NCBI GenBank assembly: GCA_902799745.1 | Contig: CADCBQ010000029.1 | Location: forward strand, 1 to 37,712 | Reading direction: 5' to 3' | Source of the DNA: Fibrobacter succinogenes | GTDB taxonomy: Bacteria; Fibrobacterota; Fibrobacteria; Fibrobacterales; Fibrobacteraceae | DNA length: 37,712 bases | In this document: one piece after another, positions 7,406 to 14,386 of the stretch | How the letters are laid out: every line of letters starts with the position of its first letter | How positions within the stretch are numbered: position 1 is the stretch's first letter | Notes under the pieces: generated by a model | Database searches by the model: none | The model's input: the letters and a program-made list of their open reading frames with translations, nothing else | What the model was told of the DNA's origin: nothing | Made by a program: the position numbers and the translations under genes

Positions 7406-10402
7406 ATGAATATCCTCGTCTATTTCCTGTTTGCCCTGTCCGGGTTCGCGGGCCTGATTTACGAAGGCTCGTGGGCTCGTTACCTTAAACTCTTCTTGGG
7501 GCATTCTAGCTACGGCCAGGTGCTCACGCTCTGCATTTACATGGGCGGCCTTGCCATAGGCAGCTTTATTGCGGGCAGGATGGTCGAGAAAACCAAGCGA
7601 CCGCTCTTGGGATACGGCTTGGTGGAACTGGCTATCGGTATTGGCGGTGTTGCATACCACCCACTGTACATTTGGCTTACCGGAATATTCTACGATTCTG
7701 CGTGGACCGCTTCGCTTACGCCGCGCGGTGCAGAAATCGCGAAGGTTGCGCTTGCGACGGGCTCGACACTCCCGATTGCGATTGCAGTCGGCATGACGTT
7801 CCCCTTTATTGCCGCAGGTCTTATGCGCAAGAGTGGCGCCGAAGTTTCGCTCCCGATGCTTTACTTTACGAACAGCCTGGGTTCTGCCATCGGTATCTTG
7901 GCGACAAGCTACTTGTTGATTCCTGAAATCGGTAACCACGCTACCTTGTGCGTGGCGGCCTCTATCAACTTCTTGCTCGCGGCGGTATTCAGCTTTATCG
8001 GTATTGCGACTTCGCCGGTGCCGCCTAAAGATGACGATGCGCCCGAAGTTCATGACGAAGATTACGTGGCTGAACACAAGTTGCCCATGCCGCCGAAGAA
8101 CACCTGGTTCTGGATTGCGGCGATTACGGGCCTTACTTCGTTTGTCTATGAAATTGTCTGGATTCGTTTGCTGTCGCTGTTGCTGGGATCTTCGAGCCAT
8201 AGCTTTGACCAGATGCTTTCGGCCTTTATCTTGGGACTTGCGCTGGGTTCTGCAGTAAGCGGCAAGTTGCTTAAGAAAGACAGCTTGATTGTGCTTTCGA
8301 TGGCGCAGATTTTCATGGCCTTCTTTGCACTTTGCACGCTGTACTTCCATCAGCCTTTCTGGGGCATGATGAACGAGGCGAACCAGATTTTCAATCCGAC
8401 CTCTGACGGTTACGTTTGCTGGAGCCTGTTCAAGTACGCGCTTTCGATGCTGTGGATGATTCCCACAAGTTTCTTTGCGGGTATGACGCTCCCATTGATT
8501 ACGTTGATTTTGACTCGCGCTTTCAAGAGCGAAGCCCCGATTGGCAAGGTCTACGGCTGGAATACGCTGGGCTCTATCATCGGTTCTGCAGGCGGCGGTC
8601 TTGTGCTGTTGCCGCTCTTGCAGCTCAAGGGCGCTCTTGTGACGGCTGCGTTGCTTGACTTTGCAATTGGCTTCTTGCTGCTGGTGATTTACCGCAAACG
8701 CTTCCGCTACAGCGTGATGTTCTACATCATGGTGTGCGTGATGATTATGCCGGCGGTCTTTATAAAGTTCGATCCGTCGCTTATTACTTCGGGCGTGTTC
8801 CGCAGCTACAAGAATATGCATCCGAATGAAAAGATTCAGGTGATTGACGGAAAGACGGCAACCATCAGCTTCCACGAATCGCCGGTGCATTACTACGTGA
8901 AGACGAACGGTAAGGCCGACGCGAGCATGAGCAAGAACCGTGAGGCTCCGATCTCAAGTGATGAACTGACGCAGGCCGCAACAGCCTTCATGCCGATGGC
9001 TGTGAAGACGGAACCGTACGACGCCGCCATGGTGGGCTTCGGTAGCGGCATGGGCGCGCATTACTTGCTCGCTGACCCGTTGCTCAAGGACTTTGACTGC
9101 GTAGAAATCGAGCAAGCTATGATGGATTTGGCGAAGGGCTTTTATCCGTGGAACTACCGCGGCTATGACGACCCGCGCATCCATATCTATATTGACGACG
9201 CGACCACGTTCTTCCATACGAACCGCCGTCAGTACGATATGATTATCAGCGTGCCCAGCAACCCGTGGGTGAGTGGCGTGGCAGGACTCTTCGCTCATGA
9301 GTTCTATGCCAAGATGCGCCGCTACATGAAACCGGGCGCCCTTTGGGTGCAGTGGATTCAGACTTATGAATTCAACGACCTGATGTTCCTGAATATTCTG
9401 AAGGCGCTCGATACGGTGTTCCCGTACGTGAGCTTGTACAAGTCGACCGATGAACCTGATATCATCATGATTGCAAGTGACCAGCCGGTATTCCAGAAAG
9501 GCATTGGGCGTTTCTCGACTGATACAGCACTTGTGGCTGAATTCAACCGCATTCATCGCGATCCGGAATTCTTTGGCGAAAGGAACTTCCTGTTCACGAA
9601 CAAGATGCTGAAGTCGCTGCTCGAAGGCGTGAAGCCGAATAGCCTGTTCATTCCGATGGTCGACAACAAGGCCGAAGAAGCCCGCTTTGTTCACTCCGAA
9701 GCGCACATTGTGCAGGTGTTTGACAGCTGCGAAGTTTGCTGGCAGCAGTACCTGGATCCCGAGGACTATGCACTCCGCCGTCCTGCCCGCATAAAGGCGA
9801 TGCTTGCCGAACCGAAGGATGAATTCAAGAAGACAGCCTTGCTTTCTTACATGCAAGAACTTGAAGCGGCTGCCGCGAAGGATTCGTTCTCCCGCGTGCT
9901 TGTCAAAGTCGATACGATTGTTCAAGGTGACAGCGTTGTCTTGGATAGCGTCGTGTCCGAAAATCCGCGCTTTGCTGAACTTGAGACGTCTGTGGGCTAC
10001 CAGAAGTTCCGCGAAAACTTTGTGGAATGGATTCGCATGATTCCGATTGAATGCCGCGATTCTGACGAGGTTTACACGAAGGCAATCGATCTTGTCTCCA
10101 TGAATGCTTTCCCGCGGGCCTTTGCCGACGAATTCGGGATTCTTGAGGCCGCTCGTCAAGGCGTTTACAAGCAGGCGGCTCTCTTGATTGCAAACTTCTT
10201 TGACCGCTACGAAATGAACGACATGGGCGACATATTCCTGCGTAACTGCATTGTGCTGTCGCTTTTGGCAGGTGAGCCGGAACTTGCCGATGCAATCTAC
10301 AAGAATGCGATCCAAAAGAACGAAGACTTCTTCGCGGTCGAAAAGCGCCTGATTGAGCGCGAAATCCAGCAACTCAGAAGAAAACTCAGCAACAAGCAAT
10401 AA
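7406..10402 (+). CDS. Fused polytopic membrane / spermidine synthase-like protein
   Basis: A 998-residue fusion. The first ~465 residues are a multi-pass membrane region in two halves (LSGFAGLIYEGSWARYLKLFLG and LTSFVYEIVWIRLLSLLLGSSS are the repeated first helices). A soluble spermidine-synthase-like methyltransferase-fold domain follows: AMVGFGSGMGAHYL is the cofactor loop, CVEIEQAM the acidic end of beta-2, IDDATTFF the Asp pair, and ISVPSNPWVSGVAGLF a hallmark of the fused 'spermidine synthase' family. The last ~300 residues are helical and unassigned. True polyamine synthesis is not certain; such fusions are often of unknown substrate. The start is set by the TATAAT placement and MNILVYFLFALSG. 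It appears monocistronic. Confidence 0.85.
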   Translation: MNILVYFLFALSGFAGLIYEGSWARYLKLFLGHSSYGQVLTLCIYMGGLAIGSFIAGRMVEKTKRPLLGYGLVELAIGIGGVAYHPLYIWLTGIFYDSAWTASLTPRGAEIAKVALATGSTLPIAIAVGMTFPFIAAGLMRKSGAEVSLPMLYFTNSLGSAIGILATSYLLIPEIGNHATLCVAASINFLLAAVFSFIGIATSPVPPKDDDAPEVHDEDYVAEHKLPMPPKNTWFWIAAITGLTSFVYEIVWIRLLSLLLGSSSHSFDQMLSAFILGLALGSAVSGKLLKKDSLIVLSMAQIFMAFFALCTLYFHQPFWGMMNEANQIFNPTSDGYVCWSLFKYALSMLWMIPTSFFAGMTLPLITLILTRAFKSEAPIGKVYGWNTLGSIIGSAGGGLVLLPLLQLKGALVTAALLDFAIGFLLLVIYRKRFRYSVMFYIMVCVMIMPAVFIKFDPSLITSGVFRSYKNMHPNEKIQVIDGKTATISFHESPVHYYVKTNGKADASMSKNREAPISSDELTQAATAFMPMAVKTEPYDAAMVGFGSGMGAHYLLADPLLKDFDCVEIEQAMMDLAKGFYPWNYRGYDDPRIHIYIDDATTFFHTNRRQYDMIISVPSNPWVSGVAGLFAHEFYAKMRRYMKPGALWVQWIQTYEFNDLMFLNILKALDTVFPYVSLYKSTDEPDIIMIASDQPVFQKGIGRFSTDTALVAEFNRIHRDPEFFGERNFLFTNKMLKSLLEGVKPNSLFIPMVDNKAEEARFVHSEAHIVQVFDSCEVCWQQYLDPEDYALRRPARIKAMLAEPKDEFKKTALLSYMQELEAAAAKDSFSRVLVKVDTIVQGDSVVLDSVVSENPRFAELETSVGYQKFRENFVEWIRMIPIECRDSDEVYTKAIDLVSMNAFPRAFADEFGILEAARQGVYKQAALLIANFFDRYEMNDMGDIFLRNCIVLSLLAGEPELADAIYKNAIQKNEDFFAVEKRLIEREIQQLRRKLSNKQ

Positions 10403-10404
10403 AC

Positions 10405-10434
10405 AAAAAAAGGAGCCTTGCGGCTCCTTTTTTT
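10405..10434. terminator. Bidirectional intrinsic terminator
   Basis: A perfect 13-bp stem, AAAAAAAGGAGCC with GGCTCCTTTTTTT, and TTGC loop. It serves both the spermidine-synthase-like gene and the converging barrel gene. Confidence 0.92.
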
Positions 10435-10451
10435 AAACTTGTTGAACTTCT

Positions 10452-11276
10452 TTAAAACAAGAAGTTCATACCGAGAGTGGTATAGAACGTGTTGAGCGAA
10501 GAATCGTAGAAGGCTTCTTCTGCCACAAGCGTCTTGTTCAGGAGGCTCGTAAAGCACTGCACCACGCGGACGTTCACGCTGACCCAGCGGGTGAGCATGT
10601 AACCGAGGTCGAAGGCGCCGCCCACTTCCATACCGGAGGTAGCGACCGTATTTTCGCGCTTGCCGCCGCTGGTCTTGAATTCAGAGGAGCCGTTCAACTT
10701 GAGGCCCATGTTCAAGCCGAGACCCACATAGAAGTTGTAGTCTTCGAAGGTGTAGCGGAAAATCACCGGGATTTCGAACATCATGATATCGATGCTTGCT
10801 TCGTTGGTGTAAGCATCCATGTCCTGTTCGTAGGAGTAATGTCTGTAGTTGAAGGTGAGTTCGGGAACAAGGCTCAGGTTCTTGACCATGAAGTTCATCT
10901 TGAGCAAGAGACCGCCACCGCCCTGGTAGCCGATCTTCCAGCCATCGGAGTTTTCGCCGAAGAACGTGTTGATACCGCCCTGAACGCGAATACCGAGCAA
11001 CACGGCGCGCTGGAATCCTTCGTTTCTTAAACGGTTGATTTCGGATTTCTTGGTGGTTTCTGCCTTGTAACGGGCATAGGCGCTAGCGTATTCTTCGTCG
11101 TTTGCGAATTCGCTGTCGGTGGAACCGTCGTAAGAGCCAGCCTCGTTGCCCGAAGAACTTTCGGTAGAGGGGCTGCTTACCCAACCATCGTCATCAGAAG
11201 AATTATCTTGAGCCATGGCCGGCACCGAAAATGCCAATGCCATAGCAAAAACAACACTCAATCTCTTCAAATCCAT
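10452..11276 (-). CDS. Outer-membrane beta-barrel protein, copy 1
   Basis: A 274-residue protein with a signal peptide (MDLKRLSVVFAMALAFSVPAMAQ, cleavage near residue 23), then a Ser/Asp/Glu-rich linker (about residues 24-70) and an 8-stranded-type barrel of alternating hydrophobic residues. It ends in ...LNTFYTTLGMNFLF with a terminal Phe, typical of outer-membrane insertion by the BAM complex. Homologous along the barrel to the next upstream gene (shared NEASI...MFEIPV, FYVGLGLNMGLKLNG / FFVGLGVNLGLKMSG). Family is the OMP_b-brl/porin-like type; the ligand or role is unknown. Its own TATAATTA element lies 4 nt upstream. Confidence 0.8.
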   Translation of the reverse strand: MDLKRLSVVFAMALAFSVPAMAQDNSSDDDGWVSSPSTESSSGNEAGSYDGSTDSEFANDEEYASAYARYKAETTKKSEINRLRNEGFQRAVLLGIRVQGGINTFFGENSDGWKIGYQGGGGLLLKMNFMVKNLSLVPELTFNYRHYSYEQDMDAYTNEASIDIMMFEIPVIFRYTFEDYNFYVGLGLNMGLKLNGSSEFKTSGGKRENTVATSGMEVGGAFDLGYMLTRWVSVNVRVVQCFTSLLNKTLVAEEAFYDSSLNTFYTTLGMNFLF

Positions 11277-11280
11277 AGCC

Positions 11281-11288
11281 TAATTATA
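11281..11288 (-). promoter_or_regulatory. -10-like octamer TATAATTA, 4 nt before ATG
   Basis: On the minus strand TATAATTA is followed by GGCT and the ATG at 11276. No ribosome binding site fits between, so the mRNA is probably leaderless. Confidence 0.55.
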
Positions 11289-11395
11289 ATAAATGGGCGT
11301 GAAAACTCCGGCTATAAAATAAATTCAGTGTGCAAAAATAGTGCAGAAAATTTTTTTTACCTAGCTAGGGGCGTAACGAAATGCCCCGAAAAAAT

Positions 11396-12367
11396 TTAAA
11401 GCAAGAATGTGGCGCCCAGAGTAATATGCATTGTGTAAAGTTTTGAATGCATAAGGGCGGATTCGGCGATGAGGTTCAGGTCGAGCAGATTGGTCAAATT
11501 CTGCACGGCTCGAACATCGACCACAAACGAGCGGTTGACAACATAGCCGATATCGAAGAGACCGCCGATTTCTACACCCACGGTGGGGACGGTGTTCGAT
11601 CGCTTGTCCTTGGTCGTTTTGCCTTCGAAATTGATGGTTTGCTTGAATTCGGAATCGCCGCTCATCTTGAGTCCGAGGTTTACGCCAAGGCCTACAAAGA
11701 AGCCGTCTTCGTCGAATACGAACTGTCCCATGACCGGGATTTCAAAAAGCATTTCCTTGATGCTGGCTTCGTTTTTGCCGTAGTCCGATTCGCCTTCGTA
11801 GCTGTACATGCGGTAGCTGAAGTCCAGTTCGGTCGCAACGGCAAATGTTCTGCCGAGCGGAAGTCTTGCCATAAGTCCGCCGCCAAATTCGGGGCCGAGG
11901 TTCCAGTCGCTCGAGTTTTTACCGAAGCTCTTGCTTGTGCCGGCGGCGGCGCGAATACCGAATTGAACGCCCTTGGAGAACCCTTCTTTGCGGGCGCGGT
12001 ATTCGGCGGCATTTTCGTCAATGTAGTGCGGAGTATCTTCGTCTTCCTCGTCGATATTCGTGGTGGCGACTTTGGCCGAGTCTGCAGGGGGAATGCTGTC
12101 TGCTGCGGCCTGCTCCGTGGTATCGGGCCAGGCTTCGTCGGTAGTGCTTTCGCCATTTGAACTATAGGAATAGTTTTGGGCGTTTTCGTCGCTGTTGTTC
12201 TGGGCAGCTTGTTCTGCGGATATGAACCCGCAACCGTCGCCTACGCAGTTCGGGTCGGCCACTTCACCGGAACCTTCGAATTCGCCCTGGGCAAAAGCGC
12301 CAGAGACGGCAAGGGAGCCTGCGAAAAGTGCAATAGCGAAGCGGTTTGACAGCGGAAATAGTTTCAT
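11396..12367 (-). CDS. Outer-membrane beta-barrel protein, copy 2 (paralogue)
   Basis: A 323-residue paralogue of the downstream barrel. A signal peptide (about residues 1-26, ...AVSGAFAQ) is followed by a longer acidic, Ser/Ala/Asp-rich linker (27-125) with two cysteines (NCVGDGCG), then the barrel: GVQFGIRAAAGTS, NEASIKEMLFEIPVMGQFVF, FFVGLGVNLGLKMSGDSEFK, and the terminal LYTMHITLGATFLL. The linker has diverged far more than the barrel. Separate promoter octamers before each copy suggest independent transcription after an old duplication. GGGGC/GCCCC in the 119-bp gap lacks a clear downstream T-run on the minus strand. Confidence 0.8.
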   Translation of the reverse strand: MKLFPLSNRFAIALFAGSLAVSGAFAQGEFEGSGEVADPNCVGDGCGFISAEQAAQNNSDENAQNYSYSSNGESTTDEAWPDTTEQAAADSIPPADSAKVATTNIDEEDEDTPHYIDENAAEYRARKEGFSKGVQFGIRAAAGTSKSFGKNSSDWNLGPEFGGGLMARLPLGRTFAVATELDFSYRMYSYEGESDYGKNEASIKEMLFEIPVMGQFVFDEDGFFVGLGVNLGLKMSGDSEFKQTINFEGKTTKDKRSNTVPTVGVEIGGLFDIGYVVNRSFVVDVRAVQNLTNLLDLNLIAESALMHSKLYTMHITLGATFLL

Positions 12368-12372
12368 GCTTT

Positions 12373-12380
12373 TAATTATA
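12373..12380 (-). promoter_or_regulatory. -10-like octamer TATAATTA, 5 nt before ATG
   Basis: On the minus strand TATAATTA, then AAAGC, then the ATG at 12367. Same leaderless geometry as the neighbouring paralogue. Confidence 0.55.
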
Positions 12381-12417
12381 ACAAAATTTCTATCAAAGTG
12401 AACAAAAAATTTAATTC

Positions 12418-12425
12418 TACATTTG
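12418..12425 (+). promoter_or_regulatory. TACATTTG element, 4 nt before ATG
   Basis: An exact match to the Bacteroidetes -7 consensus TAnnTTTG, with GGGT before the ATG at 12430. Predicted leaderless start of uup. Confidence 0.55.
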
Positions 12426-12429
12426 GGGT

Positions 12430-14226
12430 ATGCCGATTCTTTCTGCTCAGAACCTTCTTTTACGCATCGGGGCGAATGCTCCCTTGCTCGACAATGTAAG
12501 CTTTGACATCGAGGCCGGCGACCGGATTTGTCTGGTCGGCCGCAATGGTTGCGGCAAGAGCACCTTGCTCAAGGTGCTCTCGGGCGAGGCCGAGGCGCAG
12601 TCGGGCGATATCGTGAAGAAGTCTGGCCTTAAAATTTCGCGAATGATCCAGGAAATTCCGGCGCATATCGAAGGTACGGTCCGCGATGTGGTCATGGCAG
12701 GGGTCATGCAAGACGGTACCCACGATACCCATGCCGAGGCGATTTTGGGCAAAACGGGAATTGATCCCGAGGCTCTTTACGACAGTTTGAGCGGTGGCCA
12801 GAAACGCCGCACCCTCTTTGCGCAGGCTTTGGCCCAAGATCCTGACTTGTTGCTGCTTGACGAACCCACGAACCACCTGGATATTCCGGCGATTCAGTGG
12901 CTCGAAGGAATCGTGACCCGCCTGAATTGCGCGTTACTGTTTGTGAGCCATGACCGCACCTTTGTGCGCCGTGTGGCGACCCGTATTTTTGACTTGGATC
13001 GAGGCCGTGTTCGTAGCTGGGATTTCCCCTACGACAAGTTCGTACAGTTCCGCGACCAAGCCTTGGCCGAAGAGGACAAGGCGAATGCGCTTTTCGATAA
13101 GCGCCTAGCCGAAGAAGAAGTCTGGATTCGCAAGGGAATCCAGGCGAGGCGGACCCGTAACGAGGGCCGCGTGCGTGCGCTGATCAAGATGCGCGAAGAA
13201 CGTGCAGCGCGCCGCACCCGAACGGGCAATGTGAATATGCAGATCACCGAGGCGGACCGTTCGGGTCGCCTGGTGGCGCGCCTTACCGATGTGAGTTATT
13301 CCTATGACGGCGCGCCGCTCATCAGTGGACTTTCTACTGAAGTTTCTCGCGGCGACCGCATTGGAATCGTGGGTCCGAATGGCTCGGGCAAGACGACTCT
13401 TTTGCGCCTGATTCTTGGCGAACTTACGCCCGATACCGGCGATATTCGCTTGGGAACGAACCTGCAAGTGGCCTACTTTGACCAGATGCGCACCCGCCTT
13501 CGCGAAGACAAGTCGCTGGTCGAAAATATTGCCGATGGCCAGCAGTACGTGATGCTGAACGGCGTCAAGCGCCATGTGTTAAGTTATCTGCAAGACTTCC
13601 TTTTCTCGGCGGATCGTGCCCGTGGCCCGATTAGCGCCTTGAGCGGCGGCGAACGCAACCGCTTGCTGCTCGCATGCCTCTTTAGTCACCCGAGTAATGT
13701 GCTCGTGCTCGACGAACCGACCAACGATTTGGACATGGAAACGCTTGATCTGCTCGCAGAACTCTTGGCCGACTACAAGGGAACGGTGCTTACCGTAAGC
13801 CACGACCGTGCCTTCTTGGATTCTGTCGCGACAAGTATTTTGGCAATCGAAGATGGCGGAAACGTGTTTGAATCGGTAGGCGGTTACAGCGACTACGAGG
13901 CCAAAAAGAAAGTTCGCGACAAGGAAGCGGCAAACGCTGCCCGCATCGCGGCTGAAAAAGAGACTGTAGCCTCAGCACCTGCAAGTGCCGCAGCCCCGGC
14001 CAAAAAGAAAAAGCGTAGCTACAACGAGGAACGCGAATACGCCGCCCTCCCCGAAAAAATCGAAAAGCTCGAAGCCGAAATCGCCGAACGCCAGACGGAG
14101 CTTTCTAAGCCCGAAGTGTTCACCAATGCCGCCCGCATCGTGGAACTTCAGAAAGAAATTTCTGACCGCGAAACCGAGCTGGAAAAAGCCTACGAACGCT
14201 ACGAAGAACTTGACGCGCTAGGATAG
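12430..14226 (+). CDS. uup: ABC-F family ATPase, Uup type
   Basis: A 598-residue soluble protein with two ABC ATPase domains and no membrane segments. Domain 1: Walker A GRNGCGKST, signature LSGGQKRR, Walker B LLLLDEPTNHLD. Domain 2: Walker A GPNGSGKTT, signature LSGGERNRLLLA, Walker B VLVLDEPTNDLD, switch SHDRAFLDS. The inter-domain linker (about residues 220-275) is basic and helical. The C-terminal ~90 residues are a coiled coil (KKKKRSYNEEREYAALPEKIEKLEAEIAERQTEL) like the Uup DNA/ribosome-binding tail. ABC-F proteins act on ribosomes. The GGERNRLLLA form and C-terminal coil favour Uup over EttA. An Ala-rich low-complexity stretch precedes the tail. Confidence 0.9.
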   Translation: MPILSAQNLLLRIGANAPLLDNVSFDIEAGDRICLVGRNGCGKSTLLKVLSGEAEAQSGDIVKKSGLKISRMIQEIPAHIEGTVRDVVMAGVMQDGTHDTHAEAILGKTGIDPEALYDSLSGGQKRRTLFAQALAQDPDLLLLDEPTNHLDIPAIQWLEGIVTRLNCALLFVSHDRTFVRRVATRIFDLDRGRVRSWDFPYDKFVQFRDQALAEEDKANALFDKRLAEEEVWIRKGIQARRTRNEGRVRALIKMREERAARRTRTGNVNMQITEADRSGRLVARLTDVSYSYDGAPLISGLSTEVSRGDRIGIVGPNGSGKTTLLRLILGELTPDTGDIRLGTNLQVAYFDQMRTRLREDKSLVENIADGQQYVMLNGVKRHVLSYLQDFLFSADRARGPISALSGGERNRLLLACLFSHPSNVLVLDEPTNDLDMETLDLLAELLADYKGTVLTVSHDRAFLDSVATSILAIEDGGNVFESVGGYSDYEAKKKVRDKEAANAARIAAEKETVASAPASAAAPAKKKKRSYNEEREYAALPEKIEKLEAEIAERQTELSKPEVFTNAARIVELQKEISDRETELEKAYERYEELDALG

Positions 14227-14232
14227 CGTGTT

Positions 14233-14258
14233 ACTAGGATCGGACTAGCGGTCCTAGT
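14233..14258. other. Hairpin after uup (possible weak terminator)
   Basis: ACTAGGA (14233-14239) pairs with TCCTAGT (14252-14258); an inner GGAC/GTCC pairing is an alternative. There is no real T-run, so termination is uncertain. Confidence 0.35.
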
Positions 14259-14273
14259 CTGTTTCAGAAAGTT

Positions 14274-14281
14274 TACATTTG
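14274..14281 (+). promoter_or_regulatory. TACATTTG element upstream of the secreted cadherin-like gene
   Basis: TAnnTTTG match about 105 nt upstream of the ATG at 14387. Unlike its leaderless relatives, this would give a leader with a Shine-Dalgarno (GAGAGG at 14375-14380). Confidence 0.4.
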
Positions 14282-14386
14282 TGGATAAAAAAGCCTTAAA
14301 ATCATATTATCCCAAGTTGCATTATTAAGTAACAGAATATAGATTTGGAATGATGGAATAATTTGGGAAATCATGAGAGGTCAATT

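Noticed and set aside
7376..8890. 504-codon open frame on the minus strand
   Set aside because: Antisense to the fused spermidine synthase-like gene, with a composition typical of a reverse frame (His, Arg, Gln rich).
11331..11395. GGGGC/GCCCC hairpin as terminator of barrel copy 2
   Set aside because: On the minus strand the T-run precedes rather than follows the stem, so it does not meet the intrinsic terminator pattern.
14363..14386. TTG start for the cadherin-like protein
   Set aside because: The ATG at 14387 has GAGAGG at proper spacing and gives a standard signal peptide.
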